Positions 25,379 through 35,729 are shown, counted from the stretch's first letter. The stretch is 64,000 bases of DNA from Candidatus Gallimonas merdae (GCA_904419525.1 CAJFRT010000003.1:1-64000); one strand, 5' to 3'. Notes: generated by a model from the sequence alone, not told the origin. A program made the numbers and translations.

Positions 25379-26320
25379 TTAATAATCTGCCAGGAATCTT
25401 TTCACGACCGCTCTCTTGGTTTGATATATTTTTTTCTTATTCCGCATAAAAAGCAGCGCAGCAATACAATAAAACTTCAGATATGCCCGCTGCAGCAGCT
25501 GCAGATATCGCTTTGCCACCTCTTTTCCGTAACACTTCGAATACATGATAACAGCGCCCTTCAATCCATTTACAAAACGCCTCTCATGAAACGAACCATG
25601 ACTCCCCTTTCCGGCATTCGTAAAGCTCGCGCCTTCCAAGTGGCATATCTTTGCATCCGGGACGGAGATGACAGTCATCCCCGCTCTGTGTACAACGCGC
25701 CAGGTAAATTCTACTTCCTCTGCATACATGAAGATATCTTCATCAAAGCCGCCCAGCGTCTTGAACAATTCCGCGCGGATCATCATATCTGCGCCCGTGA
25801 TATAGCCTACCTTCATGGGGCGATCGGTATAGTTATACTGATCGAAGAAAGGTTTGCGGAATAATTTTCGACAGACCGCACAAATTAAACTTCTGTCTCT
25901 GCGCTCTTGTTTTAAGTCCGGAAAGCGCTTTCGGAAAGAATGTGCAGGTTTCCCCTCAAAATCAAGAACATTTCCCCCGCAGATACCGCAATTCGGATCG
26001 CTCTCCATATAATCAAAGAGTTTTTTGATAAAGTTCTCCTTGATAAGAATATCCGTATTCAGCCAAAGGACATATTTCCCCGTTGCATATTTCAGCCCGA
26101 GATTGAACGCTTTGGATGTCCCCAGATTACCGCCCGATTGCAGATAGACGATCTTTTCGCCGAACAGGTCGCGCAGTTTTTCGCCCGAACCGTCGGGCGA
26201 AAGATTGTCCACCAGAATGATCTCGTAGGCAAGTCCCTGCGTGTAGGCAAAAATACTATCCAACGCGTCCTTTGTCAGATCGAACGTGTTGTAGTTGATC
26301 ATGATAACAGATACGTCCAT
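25379..26320 (-). CDS. Family 2 glycosyltransferase
   Basis: 313 aa. Starts MDVSVIMINYNTFDLTKDAL, the standard GT2 nucleotide-binding start. The N-terminal block ends in LVDNLSPDGSG and the acceptor region is LWLNTDILI. The start at 26320 has AGGGGCGGA upstream; the track start at 26356 would lie inside rfbA. Similar to rhamnosyl- or other sugar transferases of capsule loci. It sits between rfbA and rfbC. Confidence 0.88.
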   Translation of the reverse strand: MDVSVIMINYNTFDLTKDALDSIFAYTQGLAYEIILVDNLSPDGSGEKLRDLFGEKIVYLQSGGNLGTSKAFNLGLKYATGKYVLWLNTDILIKENFIKKLFDYMESDPNCGICGGNVLDFEGKPAHSFRKRFPDLKQERRDRSLICAVCRKLFRKPFFDQYNYTDRPMKVGYITGADMMIRAELFKTLGGFDEDIFMYAEEVEFTWRVVHRAGMTVISVPDAKICHLEGASFTNAGKGSHGSFHERRFVNGLKGAVIMYSKCYGKEVAKRYLQLLQRAYLKFYCIAALLFMRNKKKIYQTKRAVVKRFLADY

Positions 26321-26330
26321 TCCGCCCCTG

Positions 26331-27215
26331 TCAGTAGAGAATTTTTCCCTCGGCAACCTGCCTTAAATGCGCGCCGTACTCGTTGTTCTTCAAAAGTTGA
26401 GCCTGCTCAAGCAGTTCTTCGCGCCCGATCCAGCCGTTTTTGAAGGCGATTTCCTCGATACAGCCGATCTTGAGTCCCTGCTGGTGTTCCAGAAGACGCA
26501 CGAATGCCGTTGCATCCGCAAGCGATTCATGTGTCCCCGTATCCAGCCAGGTAAAACCGCGCCCGAACGTGATAACTTCCAGTTTACCGCGTCCGAGATA
26601 ATCCTGATTGACGGAAGTGATCTCCAGTTCGCCGCGTGCGGAAGGACGGATGCCCTTTGCCACGCGAACCACATCGTTGGTGTAAAAATACAGTCCGACG
26701 ACCGCGTAATTGGACTTGGGATGCGCGGGCTTTTCCTCAATGGAAAGTGCCTTCCCGTCTTTGTCAAATTCGACAACGCCAAATCGTTCAGGATCGGGGA
26801 CATAGTATCCGAACACGGTGCTCTTGCCGGCTTGAAGATTTTGCAGAGCCATCTGCAAACGCTTGCTCAATCCGTTCCCATAAAAGATGTTGTCCCCCAG
26901 CACCATGCAGACATCGTCATTGCCGATAAATTCCTCGCCAATGAGAAACGCCTGGGCAAGCCCCCCGGGGTAGGGCTGAACAGCATAGGAAAGATTGAGC
27001 CCGAATTTTTTACCGCTGCCGAAGAGTTGTTCAAAACGCGGCGTATCATCGGGCGTAGATATAATGAGAATATCGCGGATGCCCGCCAGCATGAGCGTGG
27101 ACAGCGGATAATAGATCATCGGCTTGTCGTAGACGGGCAAAAGCTGTTTGCTTGTGACCTTTGTGAGCGGATACAGCCGCGTTCCGCTTCCCCCTGCAAG
27201 AATAATTCCTTTCAT
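26331..27215 (-). CDS. rfbA: Glucose-1-phosphate thymidylyltransferase
   Basis: 294-aa nucleotidyltransferase, first step of dTDP-L-rhamnose synthesis. Signature [16 protein letters not shown] at residues 3-18, [17 protein letters not shown], catalytic-region Asp in VLGDNIFYG, and [10 protein letters not shown]. Length matches the 290-300 residues usual for RmlA. Confidence 0.97.
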   Translation of the reverse strand: MKGIILAGGSGTRLYPLTKVTSKQLLPVYDKPMIYYPLSTLMLAGIRDILIISTPDDTPRFEQLFGSGKKFGLNLSYAVQPYPGGLAQAFLIGEEFIGNDDVCMVLGDNIFYGNGLSKRLQMALQNLQAGKSTVFGYYVPDPERFGVVEFDKDGKALSIEEKPAHPKSNYAVVGLYFYTNDVVRVAKGIRPSARGELEITSVNQDYLGRGKLEVITFGRGFTWLDTGTHESLADATAFVRLLEHQQGLKIGCIEEIAFKNGWIGREELLEQAQLLKNNEYGAHLRQVAEGKILY

Positions 27216-27238
27216 AATCTTAATTCCCTCGTTATGAT

Positions 27239-28555
27239 TTAATTTATTCCGTCACAGCGTTTTTCGCTCTTTCGGACTTTGCCTTCCACGACATATAGAA
27301 CTTCTTTCCTCGTTGCGATGCAATGTTTTGTTCCCGTCATCGCATAGAAAATAAAATACCAAACAAATAAATTATACGGTTCGGGAACAGATGTGAACAT
27401 GGACACCAATACCAAAATGAGCGGAAGAAGACGTTCAATATCCTTCTGTCTTATTCCATTGACTACGATCTGCGATATCGCAAATAAGAACAGAGCGGTT
27501 CCGACAATGCCGATATTGCACAGCCATGTCGAAAGCAAATCTGTGCTCCGTCCGCTCCCGAACCCGATCCCGAACGGATAGCGAATACCAACTGCCGACA
27601 TATGTTCAAACGCTTCAAGCCTGTCATGTCCTGATTCGTTTAACCGCTGTAATTTTACTATAAAGACTGCAATGCTCTCTCCAATCTGTTCCGAAAGCAA
27701 CAAAACCGCCAATAATACAATACTTGCGCCAATAATCGCTTTTCCCCACGTCGCAACAGAATGTTCCACCATAAAAAAGCGTATCACCCGCGGAATACAA
27801 CATAGTGTCAGCAGCACCATTCCAACCAAAAATGTGGAAGATTGGGTAGCGAGCCCGATAAGAATTGCCCCCAAGATCAACGCAGTGCCAAACCAATTTT
27901 TCCGATAACGGAACACAATGGCGATCGCGGGAATCAAATAGTAACAAAGCATTGATGCTTCAATACAAGGTCCATACAGCCGATCACCCTGTATATTCCC
28001 GTGTACGCTCTGCCGAAATAACGAATCGAACGGCAAATCAAAACGAAACGCAAGAGTCTGATAAGCGCAAATGAGTTCCACACTTAACAGTCCGTAAATA
28101 AAATATTTTATAAAATTATTTTTAATTTGCTCCGACTCGCGGAATCGTAAAAGAGCATTGAGGAAAACAAAATCAACCAACAGATACAGCAATTGCGTAA
28201 AATTTGAAATAGACAGTCGGATTGGTACAGCTACACCGTCCTGACCAATAATCATGAGGTCTGTATCATGGATGAACAACGGAAATGCAACGCTTATGAT
28301 GCAATATACAAAGAATACAGGCAAAAGTCCTGACAGACGATATTCGATCCGTTTGGAAGCAATGAGACGCCAGACCGCATAGATGATTACAAAAAAGAAA
28401 GAAGGTTGCAAAGAAAACCCAAAAACATTTAGGACGCTTGTACCGCTGTATCCCGAAAAAAAGATCGCCGCATACAGAAAACATTCTACACGTCTCTGTA
28501 AAATAAAGACAAGCGACAGGATCAACACAATGACTGAAAATATCGTAATTTCCAT
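27239..28555 (-). CDS. Wzy-like polysaccharide polymerase / O-antigen ligase-like membrane protein
   Basis: 438 aa with about 10-12 transmembrane segments and a larger central loop, AT-rich. Start ATG 28555 has GAGG 8 nt upstream. The late segment [21 protein letters not shown] resembles the conserved loop of O-antigen ligase/polymerase proteins. Position in a capsule locus with a Wzx flippase supports a polymerase role. Such proteins diverge strongly, so the call rests on topology and context. Confidence 0.75.
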   Translation of the reverse strand: MEITIFSVIVLILSLVFILQRRVECFLYAAIFFSGYSGTSVLNVFGFSLQPSFFFVIIYAVWRLIASKRIEYRLSGLLPVFFVYCIISVAFPLFIHDTDLMIIGQDGVAVPIRLSISNFTQLLYLLVDFVFLNALLRFRESEQIKNNFIKYFIYGLLSVELICAYQTLAFRFDLPFDSLFRQSVHGNIQGDRLYGPCIEASMLCYYLIPAIAIVFRYRKNWFGTALILGAILIGLATQSSTFLVGMVLLTLCCIPRVIRFFMVEHSVATWGKAIIGASIVLLAVLLLSEQIGESIAVFIVKLQRLNESGHDRLEAFEHMSAVGIRYPFGIGFGSGRSTDLLSTWLCNIGIVGTALFLFAISQIVVNGIRQKDIERLLPLILVLVSMFTSVPEPYNLFVWYFIFYAMTGTKHCIATRKEVLYVVEGKVRKSEKRCDGIN

Positions 28556-28580
28556 GATGATAACCTCATCTGTCCCAAAC

Positions 28581-29618
28581 TTATAATCTAACCATCCCCC
28601 GCAGAATCTCACGCAATTCCCTTGCAGACCGCTCCCATGAAAAACGCGATAGTACTTCTTCCCCTTTATCTGACGTATTTTTCAGAATGTTCTTCAAACG
28701 ATAATCATATTTTTTCGGGTCAATATATATCACTGCATCTCCGAACAATTCATGCATAACGGGAATATCTGAAACTATTACATTCTCCGCACCGGCGACA
28801 ATCGCTTCCAGAGGGGGGATCCCGAAACCTTCATAAAACGAAGGAAACAGAAAAGCGCTACAGTTTTTCATCAGGCACTTTGCATCTGCGTCGCCCAAAT
28901 ATCCCAGAAGCCTGACATTTGCGGGTAACTCTATATCAGCATGAGAAAAAACGTTTTGATTGATTCCTCCGCCAACGGCAAAGATCGTTTCCGGGTTATT
29001 TTTAGCGACCTCAATGATCCATTTCAGATTCTTATTGGGCTCCAGACTGCCAAGCGAAAAAACATAGTTTTTATTCTGCAAACCATATCGCAACATGGCA
29101 TCTTCCGAAGCAATAACTCTGTCATAATGCTGCCAGGCATTATATATAACATGAATATCAGCACTGTTGCAGTGATAATATCTGATGATTTCCTGTTTAG
29201 AAAATTCGGAGACGGTCAGGATCGCCCTTGCTTTTTTTGTGAAATTCCTGAATAAAAAAGAATACCACATTCGGAACTTCCAACTGAAAAATTCAGGATA
29301 TGCTCTGACTTTCACATCGTGAATACAGACAATTTTCTGACCGCGCAAAGGCGCCGAATTGCATAAATTCAGTGAGACCGCCTTTTGCTTTCTGACATAA
29401 CGGGAAAATTCGGTCTGCTCCCAGACAACTCCCTGACGTCTTCCCACAAAAACCGTTCTGATATTTTTGAAAACGGGCGATTGGACTCCGGCGGGCAATG
29501 CGAGCTCTATTTCCCCGGTGTCACACAAAAGATCGAGCTGCGCGACAAGCTCCCGCGCATAGCGCTGTACTCCCGTAATTCTCTGGCTATAAAACCGGCC
29601 GTTTATAATAACTTTCAC
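28581..29618 (-). CDS. Family 4 (GT-B) glycosyltransferase
   Basis: 345 aa. GT4 signatures: FSLGSLEPNKNLKWII around residue 190, LLGYLGDADAKCLMKNCSAF, and the EX7E motif in FPSFYEGFGIPPLEA. The N-terminus starts MKVIINGRFYSQRITGVQRY, typical of GT4 mannosyl- or glucosyltransferases in capsule loci. AT-rich relative to the flanking mannose genes. The GDP-mannose genes next door make mannose a plausible donor sugar. Confidence 0.9.
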   Translation of the reverse strand: MKVIINGRFYSQRITGVQRYARELVAQLDLLCDTGEIELALPAGVQSPVFKNIRTVFVGRRQGVVWEQTEFSRYVRKQKAVSLNLCNSAPLRGQKIVCIHDVKVRAYPEFFSWKFRMWYSFLFRNFTKKARAILTVSEFSKQEIIRYYHCNSADIHVIYNAWQHYDRVIASEDAMLRYGLQNKNYVFSLGSLEPNKNLKWIIEVAKNNPETIFAVGGGINQNVFSHADIELPANVRLLGYLGDADAKCLMKNCSAFLFPSFYEGFGIPPLEAIVAGAENVIVSDIPVMHELFGDAVIYIDPKKYDYRLKNILKNTSDKGEEVLSRFSWERSARELREILRGMVRL

Positions 29619-29628
29619 AATATTTCCC

Positions 29629-30606
29629 TTAAAAATCGACTACGAGCACTGAGAGGCGGCCGCAAAAAGAGATCGGCGCACTCTGTCTGAGCAGCCTTGA
29701 ACTCCCGGCAGTAAGTCTTTCCGGGCCGTCCGAGCCGATAACTTCCCCTGCGCCGTCCACAACGAGCAGCGCGCGGAATGCCGGCGCATCACCGCGGGCG
29801 GGAAGAATTTCTCCGTCCCGCATATCGAACTTGATCACGGTGAACCATTCCGTTGCGGCAAGCGTGTTTTCCGACGGTGCGCCGATACGGTAAGGGCCGT
29901 TTCCGCCGCTCCGTCCGACCGATTTCCGATGATAATCGAGCACATCGAGCGCTTTTTCCACATGGAGCGCACGCGGCTTTCCGTCCGCACCGAGTCTTCC
30001 GTAATCATAGAGCCGATAAGTGACGTTGGAAGTCTGCTGGATCTCGCAGATGAGACAGCCCGCGCCGATGGCATGCACCGTCCCGGCCGGAATATAAAAC
30101 GAATCCCCCTTTCTGACAGGGATCTTGTTGAGGATCTCCTCGACCGTGTTTTCCGCCACGCGGCGCGCGACCTCCGCGCGGTCCGTCCCGCGGTTGAATC
30201 CGAGATAAATGAACGCGTCCTCTTCCGCGTCCATGATATACCACATCTCGTTTTTCCCGCTGTCGTTTTCATGCAGGCGGGCGTATTCTTCCGCAGGGTG
30301 GACCTGAACGGAGAGATTGCTGTGTGCGTCGATGAACTTGACCATGAACGGGAGTCGTTTCCGGGAAGCGCCGTAAGCGCCAGCCCATTCCCAGCCGATA
30401 GCCGAAAAATATTCCGAGAGCGTTTTTCCCGCATACGGCCCGTCTGCGACGGTGCTTTCGCCGTCCGGGTGGGTGGAGATCTCCCAGCTCTCCGCAATGC
30501 GCTGCATGTTCCCCGTGTCCTTGTTCAGGAGGTCACGGATCTTCGTTCCGCCCCAGATATAGTCCTTGAATGCGGGGATCAGCGCGATCAGTTCATTCTG
30601 CGCCAT
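29629..30606 (-). CDS. manA: Mannose-6-phosphate isomerase, class I (short type)
   Basis: Interconverts fructose-6- and mannose-6-phosphate, supplying GDP-mannose synthesis. 325 aa, the short Firmicutes type. Zn-ligand region QVHPAEEYARLHEN and GKNEMWYIMDAEEDA, then FYIPAGTVHAIGAG. Its start lies 1 bp behind the stop of the phosphohexomutase gene upstream. The C-terminal cupin lobe is present. Confidence 0.92.
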   Translation of the reverse strand: MAQNELIALIPAFKDYIWGGTKIRDLLNKDTGNMQRIAESWEISTHPDGESTVADGPYAGKTLSEYFSAIGWEWAGAYGASRKRLPFMVKFIDAHSNLSVQVHPAEEYARLHENDSGKNEMWYIMDAEEDAFIYLGFNRGTDRAEVARRVAENTVEEILNKIPVRKGDSFYIPAGTVHAIGAGCLICEIQQTSNVTYRLYDYGRLGADGKPRALHVEKALDVLDYHRKSVGRSGGNGPYRIGAPSENTLAATEWFTVIKFDMRDGEILPARGDAPAFRALLVVDGAGEVIGSDGPERLTAGSSRLLRQSAPISFCGRLSVLVVDF

Positions 30607-30607
30607 G

Positions 30608-32371
30608 TCAGTCCTCCCGAAACAACTGCAAAAATGCCTCTTTCAGCGCGCCGAGCTGCGCTCCGGCATCGGCAAGGGAACTTCCCTTTACGCCGAAATA
30701 AAATTTGATCTTGGGCTCCGTCCCCGACGGCCGCACGCAGCACCAGCCGTTCCCGTCCAGCTCGAAATAGAGCACATTGCTCACCGGCAGCTCCAGGGGA
30801 GTTTCCTGCCCGGTCACGACATCGCGCCGCACGCCGCGCCGATAGTCCCGCAGCGCACAAATCCTGCGCCCTCCGACCTCTGCGGGAGGGTCATTGCGCA
30901 GATCGGTCATCATGCGCGCGATCTTTTCCGCGCCGTCCGCTCCCCGAAGAGTCAGGCAGGCAAGATCTTCCGCATAGTAGCCGTATTTTTCGTACATGGC
31001 GAGCATCGCGTCCCAGAGCGTCATGCCCTGTCCCGCATAGTATGCCGCCGCCTCGCACAGGCTGACGACCGCCATCACGGCGTCCTTGTCGCGCGCATAC
31101 GTCCCGACAAGACAGCCGTAGCTCTCCTCAAACCCGAATTCAAAGACATAGGCGCCCTTTGCGGCGTCGGGTCTGCCCGCATTGGCGGCACGGGCCCGCT
31201 CAAAGAGACGGATCTGTTCGCCGATATATTTGAATCCCGTGAGCGTCTCGATCACGCTCAGGCCGTATTCCGCCGCAACGGGACGGGCCATGTCCGAAGA
31301 GACGATCGTCGTGACGAGCGCGCCGTCCGAGGGGCGTTCGGGAAGGAGCCCCTGCTCCCTGCGCGCCGAGAGCACATAGTCTGCGATCAGAAGCCCGCTC
31401 ATGTTCCCCGTAAACGGAACATAATCCCCCTCTTTCGTCCGGCAATAGACCCCCAGCCTGTCCGCGTCCGGGTCGGTGGCAAGCACCAGATCGGCGCCGA
31501 CCTTTTCCGCCAGTTCCAGCGCAAGCCGGAACGCGCCTTTCTCCTCCGGATTGGGGTACTCCACCGTAGGGAAATTTCCGTCCGGGGCCTCCTGTTCCGG
31601 GACGACAAACACCTGTTCAAAGCCCAGCTCCGCAAGTACGCGGCGCACAGGCACATTTCCCGTTCCATGCAGGGGAGTATAGACAATTTTTAATTTTTTT
31701 CCGGCATCGCGGACGACATCGGGACGCAGGACAAGTTTTTTGAGCTCCCGAAGATACTTATCGTCCATTTCGCGGCCGATGTTGACCAAAAGACCGCGGG
31801 TCCGCGCCTCTTCTTCCGGAATGCGCCTGATCAGGGAATAATCGGATACCGCCCCGATCGCGGAAATGATCTGTTCATCGCAGGGCGGAACGATCTGACC
31901 GCCGTCGCTCCAATAGACTTTATAGCCGTTATATGCGGGCGGGTTGTGGCTTGCCGTTATGACGATGCCCGCCGTTGCCCCCAGTTCGCGCACGGCAAAC
32001 GAGAGTTCGGGCGTGGGGCGCAGATCTTCAAACAAATATGCCTTTATGCCGTTGGCGGCAAGGATACAGGCGGAATCGAGGGCCAGTTCCCCGGACATTC
32101 TGCGGCTGTCGTAGGCAATGACGACGCTGCCCCCCTGCGTCTGCCCGTTGATGAAGTCGGAAAGCCCCTGGGTCGCCCTGCCCACGGTATAGAAATTGAT
32201 CCGGTTGGTGCCCGCCCCGATGACGCCGCGCAGGCCGCCCGTCCCAAAGGAGAGTTCGCGGTAAAACGCGTCCTGTATTTCATCGGTCATCGACGCCGCT
32301 TCCGCGCGCGTCGCTTCGTCAAACACGGGATCGCTGCACCACCTGCGCCATTCGGAAAGATAGTCCTTCAC
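30608..32371 (-). CDS. Phosphomannomutase/phosphoglucomutase (second copy)
   Basis: 587-aa alpha-D-phosphohexomutase with TASHNPPAYNGYKVYW, ATDPDADRLG, GFEESYGCL and RPSGTEPKIKFYF. Position between manC and manA suggests it makes mannose-1-phosphate (and perhaps glucose-1-phosphate for RfbA). Start overlaps the manC stop by 4 bp. It differs clearly from the 15.6-kb paralogue in its loops, so it is not a recent duplicate. Confidence 0.92.
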   Translation of the reverse strand: MKDYLSEWRRWCSDPVFDEATRAEAASMTDEIQDAFYRELSFGTGGLRGVIGAGTNRINFYTVGRATQGLSDFINGQTQGGSVVIAYDSRRMSGELALDSACILAANGIKAYLFEDLRPTPELSFAVRELGATAGIVITASHNPPAYNGYKVYWSDGGQIVPPCDEQIISAIGAVSDYSLIRRIPEEEARTRGLLVNIGREMDDKYLRELKKLVLRPDVVRDAGKKLKIVYTPLHGTGNVPVRRVLAELGFEQVFVVPEQEAPDGNFPTVEYPNPEEKGAFRLALELAEKVGADLVLATDPDADRLGVYCRTKEGDYVPFTGNMSGLLIADYVLSARREQGLLPERPSDGALVTTIVSSDMARPVAAEYGLSVIETLTGFKYIGEQIRLFERARAANAGRPDAAKGAYVFEFGFEESYGCLVGTYARDKDAVMAVVSLCEAAAYYAGQGMTLWDAMLAMYEKYGYYAEDLACLTLRGADGAEKIARMMTDLRNDPPAEVGGRRICALRDYRRGVRRDVVTGQETPLELPVSNVLYFELDGNGWCCVRPSGTEPKIKFYFGVKGSSLADAGAQLGALKEAFLQLFRED

Positions 32372-33435
32372 AGGAGTTCCTCCCGTCCCTCTGCCTCCAA
32401 CTCATCCACGATCTTTCTCACGTCCTGCGCCTTGGATTTGGGGCACACAAGAATGGCGTCCGGCGTCTCAACGATGACAAGGTCGCTCACATCGACGGCG
32501 GCGATCATCTTTCCGCTCGAATAGATCACGGTGTTTACGGTATCCACATTGACGGCGTTCCCGACGACCACGTTCCCGGACTCGTCCTGCGGATGAAGCG
32601 CGCCGAGCATATCCCAGCTGCCGACGTCGTTCCAGCCGAATTCACCGGGCACGACAAGGATATCCTTGCTGTGCTCCATGATCCCGTAATCGATGGAGAC
32701 GGAGGGAAGCTCCGGATAGATCTCCTCCAGAATACGTCCCTCTTCCGGTTTCCCGAATGCCGCGGCGATCTTTATGAGCTGTGCGTACAGATCGGGGAGA
32801 AGGCGCTTGAACTTTTTCAGAATCACGGACGCCTTCCAGACAAACATGCCGCTGTTCCAGACATAACAGCCCGATTTCAGATATTCTTCCGCCTTTTTGC
32901 GGGTGGGCTTTTCCACAAATTTGACGACGGGTTTGACGTTCCCCTCCGTATCCCGGTAACGGATATAGCCGTATCCCGTTGCGGGAAAGGTGGGCGCAAT
33001 GCCGATCGTGACCAGTTTATTGGAGTCCGCCGCGGCGCGCACCGCCGTGTGCAGCACTTCGCCGAACGCCTCCTCGTCCTCGATATAGGCGTCGGAGGGC
33101 GTGATGACGAGCACGCCGTCCCCCCGCTCGCGCAAGATCTTCAGCGCCGCATAGCCGATGCACGCGGCGGTATTGCGGGCGCACGGCTCCGAAAGGATAT
33201 GCGCGGCATCGACGCGGCCCTGCGTCACCCGCTGCATCTTGTCCGCCTGTTCACAGTTTGTGACAATGTAAATGTCGTCATACGCCGTGACCTTGGTCAG
33301 GCGGTCGATCGCCTCGTTGACCATGATCTCTTTTCCGCTCAGGTTGAGGAGCTGTTTCGGCGTTCCCTTGCGGGAAAGCGGCCAGAAACGCGTTCCGCCG
33401 CCCCCCGCCATGATGATTCCGTAAACCTTATCCAT
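32368..33435 (-). CDS. manC: Mannose-1-phosphate guanylyltransferase
   Basis: 355-aa GDP-mannose pyrophosphorylase. Pyrophosphorylase signature GIIMAGGGGTRFWPLSR followed by TPKQLLNL, active-site FVEKPTRKKAEEYL, and SGMFVWKAS. The C-terminal cupin-type isomerase domain of bifunctional ManC/AlgA is absent, which fits the separate manA. It lies 3 bp after the upstream glycosyltransferase. Confidence 0.95.
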   Translation of the reverse strand: MDKVYGIIMAGGGGTRFWPLSRKGTPKQLLNLSGKEIMVNEAIDRLTKVTAYDDIYIVTNCEQADKMQRVTQGRVDAAHILSEPCARNTAACIGYAALKILRERGDGVLVITPSDAYIEDEEAFGEVLHTAVRAAADSNKLVTIGIAPTFPATGYGYIRYRDTEGNVKPVVKFVEKPTRKKAEEYLKSGCYVWNSGMFVWKASVILKKFKRLLPDLYAQLIKIAAAFGKPEEGRILEEIYPELPSVSIDYGIMEHSKDILVVPGEFGWNDVGSWDMLGALHPQDESGNVVVGNAVNVDTVNTVIYSSGKMIAAVDVSDLVIVETPDAILVCPKSKAQDVRKIVDELEAEGREELL

Positions 33436-33438
33436 GTG

Positions 33439-34572
33439 TCATAACTCCGAGATCATGCGGTTGACGTTCTGCGCAAACCGCTCGTAAGTAAAATATTCCT
33501 GTGCGCGCTGCGCCGCCGCTTCGCCGTATCTGCGGCGCAGCGGCTCATTTTCGGCCAGCATGCGGATCGCGGCGGCATACGCCCCCACGTCTTTGTTCGG
33601 GCATTCGATTCCCGTCACGCCGTCCAAAGAGACGTAGTTGACGCCCGAGCCCTCAATGGTGAATGTGACGGCCGGTTTCCCGAACGACATTGCTTCCGCA
33701 AGCGCGATCCCGAACGCCTCGTTTTTTGTGACCGAGGGAAAACAGAAGATATCGCACGCAAGCAGCCAGGCCTTGAGGTCTTCGTCCGATACCCGTCCGA
33801 GAAGACTTATTTTTTTATCTTCTCCGGCGAGTTCGCGCAGCCGATCCGTCAGGGGGCCCGCCCCGCCGACCGCGACAAAAAAGCGTTCATCGAGCAGCTT
33901 CCCCGCACGGATCAGATATTCCATGCCCTTATAGGGAACGTGCCGTCCCACGGCAAAACAGATGATCTTTCCGGCGTGCTCCGCCCTGATCTCTTCCGCA
34001 CGTGTGCGCGCCGCTTCATCGGCGCAGATGCGCGCCGCGTTGGCACAGCACGGAATGACCGTGCATTTTTCCCTGACGGAGGAGAGATGTCTGCTGCCCT
34101 CGATATAATTGGGGCTTGTCGCCACGACCCTGTCCGCGCGCCGAAGGAGCCATTTCGTCTGACCCTCGAACAGTTTGCCGAGGACCTTCTGGCGCGTGAT
34201 GTCGAGGTGCCACCAGAGCACCAGTTTGCAGGAGGGGCGTTTTTTGAGCACCTTGCGCAAATAATGCGCGCCGAACGGGTTGGGATAATGGAAGATCACG
34301 ACGTCCGGTTCAAATTCGCGGAAGGTCTTTTTCAATAATTTTCCGTACGAAAAAGAGAGGGACTGGGAGGCGACTTTGGCAAAACACCCTGCGCGGATCA
34401 CCTCGACGCCGTCCACGTTTCCAACGGCGTCCCCCTTTTCATGATTGAAACAGAAAATCTTCTGTTCATAGCCATCCATTGCGGCGGCACAATCGCGCGC
34501 CACCTGTTCCACGCCGCCGATAAACGGTTCATAATATTTTGAAATGTGCAATACTTTCATGTGGATTTTCAT
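33439..34572 (-). CDS. Family 4 (GT-B) glycosyltransferase
   Basis: 377 aa. N-terminus HISKYYEPFIGGVEQVARD is typical of GT4 enzymes. The donor domain has VGRHVPYKGMEYLIRAG, SLLGRVSDEDLKAWL and the EX7E motif in KNEAFGIALAEAM. The start ATG overlaps the previous stop (ATGA); an internal ATG four codons later is an alternative. It is the second gene of the operon and may add the first sugar after the initiating transferase. Confidence 0.92.
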   Translation of the reverse strand: MKIHMKVLHISKYYEPFIGGVEQVARDCAAAMDGYEQKIFCFNHEKGDAVGNVDGVEVIRAGCFAKVASQSLSFSYGKLLKKTFREFEPDVVIFHYPNPFGAHYLRKVLKKRPSCKLVLWWHLDITRQKVLGKLFEGQTKWLLRRADRVVATSPNYIEGSRHLSSVREKCTVIPCCANAARICADEAARTRAEEIRAEHAGKIICFAVGRHVPYKGMEYLIRAGKLLDERFFVAVGGAGPLTDRLRELAGEDKKISLLGRVSDEDLKAWLLACDIFCFPSVTKNEAFGIALAEAMSFGKPAVTFTIEGSGVNYVSLDGVTGIECPNKDVGAYAAAIRMLAENEPLRRRYGEAAAQRAQEYFTYERFAQNVNRMISEL

Positions 34573-35399
34573 TCGCCGCTTCGATCAAAAATGACCATAT
34601 AGGCACCTTTAAAAATAATTTTCAAATCAAGCCATATACTCTGTTTCTGAATGTATTCCAAATCCAACCGCACCCATTCGTCGAACGAAAGCGAGTTCCG
34701 GTTTTTTTGAATCTGCCACAGACATAAAAGCCCTCCCTTTACGTCAAGGCGATGCCGTTGGTACACGCTATACTCCTCAACTTCGCGCGGAATGGGTGGA
34801 CGCGGTCCCACAACGCTCATTGTTCCATTAAAAATATTGAACAATTGGGGTAACTCATCCAATGAAAGTTTACGAAATATCTTGCCAACCTTTGTGATAC
34901 GCGGATCGTTTTTCATTTTGAAAGCGGGAGGATCCGCCTCGTTAAGCCCGGCATCAATAAGCTGCTGTTTCATTTGTTCCGCGTTGGGACACATCGTCCT
35001 GATTTTATAAAATTTAAAAATTTTCCCATTTTGTCCGACGCGCTTGGAAACATAAACCGGATTATGAAAATCCTCCAGCCATTTGATGAGAAGACATAGA
35101 AGAATGAGCCACGAAAAAAGAATGATCATGAGTCCCGATGAGACGAGATCGAACGACCGTTTGACAAACAGATAGCACCGATAGCGGAAGCCCCTGCGCG
35201 GTCTGAACGGCGCATTTTCCTGCACGTCTGCGCTTTTTTCGTCATTTTCCGCATGATTTTCAACAACGAAAGACGCCTGCTCCGAACTCGAAGCAGGCTC
35301 AACCGCGGGCGTTTCGCAAAAGGCCCGCTCCTTCGTTTCAGTTGTCATATCTACTTCGGGCCGCGGACGATCCCGCGTTTCCCGTTCCGTTTTTTCCAT
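34569..35399 (-). CDS. Initiating undecaprenyl-phosphate sugar transferase (WbaP/ExoY family)
   Basis: 276 aa. It transfers the first sugar-1-phosphate to the lipid carrier. A charged, likely disordered 75-residue N-terminus precedes one membrane segment (SSGLMIILFSWLILLCLL). The catalytic domain follows with KRVGQNGKIFKFYKIRTM, KLSLDELPQLFNIFNGTMS and VVGPRPPIPREVEEY. Start ATG 35399 has GGGAGGATTACGG upstream. It lacks the large N-terminal multi-pass region of full WbaP. First gene of the 15-gene operon. Confidence 0.93.
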   Translation of the reverse strand: MEKTERETRDRPRPEVDMTTETKERAFCETPAVEPASSSEQASFVVENHAENDEKSADVQENAPFRPRRGFRYRCYLFVKRSFDLVSSGLMIILFSWLILLCLLIKWLEDFHNPVYVSKRVGQNGKIFKFYKIRTMCPNAEQMKQQLIDAGLNEADPPAFKMKNDPRITKVGKIFRKLSLDELPQLFNIFNGTMSVVGPRPPIPREVEEYSVYQRHRLDVKGGLLCLWQIQKNRNSLSFDEWVRLDLEYIQKQSIWLDLKIIFKGAYMVIFDRSGE

Positions 35400-35503
35400 C
35401 CGTAATCCTCCCAACAAAAAACGCCGAGCAGGATATTCCCGCCGCTGCCGCGCCGACTCCCCCTCACGCGCCCAAGCAAGACTTTGCGGGAATTTATAAG
35501 TTC

Positions 35504-35532
35504 ATTATACCATGTCCTTTTTCGGCTGTCAA
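35504..35532 (-). promoter_or_regulatory. Promoter of the exopolysaccharide operon
   Basis: Minus strand TTGACA, 17-bp spacer, TATAAT, about 105 bp upstream of the first gene. The genes behind it follow with gaps under 35 bp or overlaps down to 19.4 kb. Confidence 0.85.
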
Positions 35533-35684
35533 TACATTTATGTCATAGAATCTGATGACAATTGCCATTTCTTTCCCTATTATAAGGCAGATCGGCGCGA
35601 TGAGAACTTTCCGCAGAATCCCGTCCTGCAAAAACCTGTCCCGCGTGTGTTTTTTATCCCGAATCAGTTTGTGAAAAAAGCATG

Positions 35685-35729
35685 AAAAAATGCAGCGCAT
35701 ACCGGAAAATCAAGCGCCGCATCTGCATT
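35685..35729 (-). terminator. Probable terminator behind GH31
   Basis: Minus strand AATGCAG ... CTGCATT arms with a GC-rich inner loop, followed by a T-run. The outer stem is only 7 bp. Confidence 0.55.
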
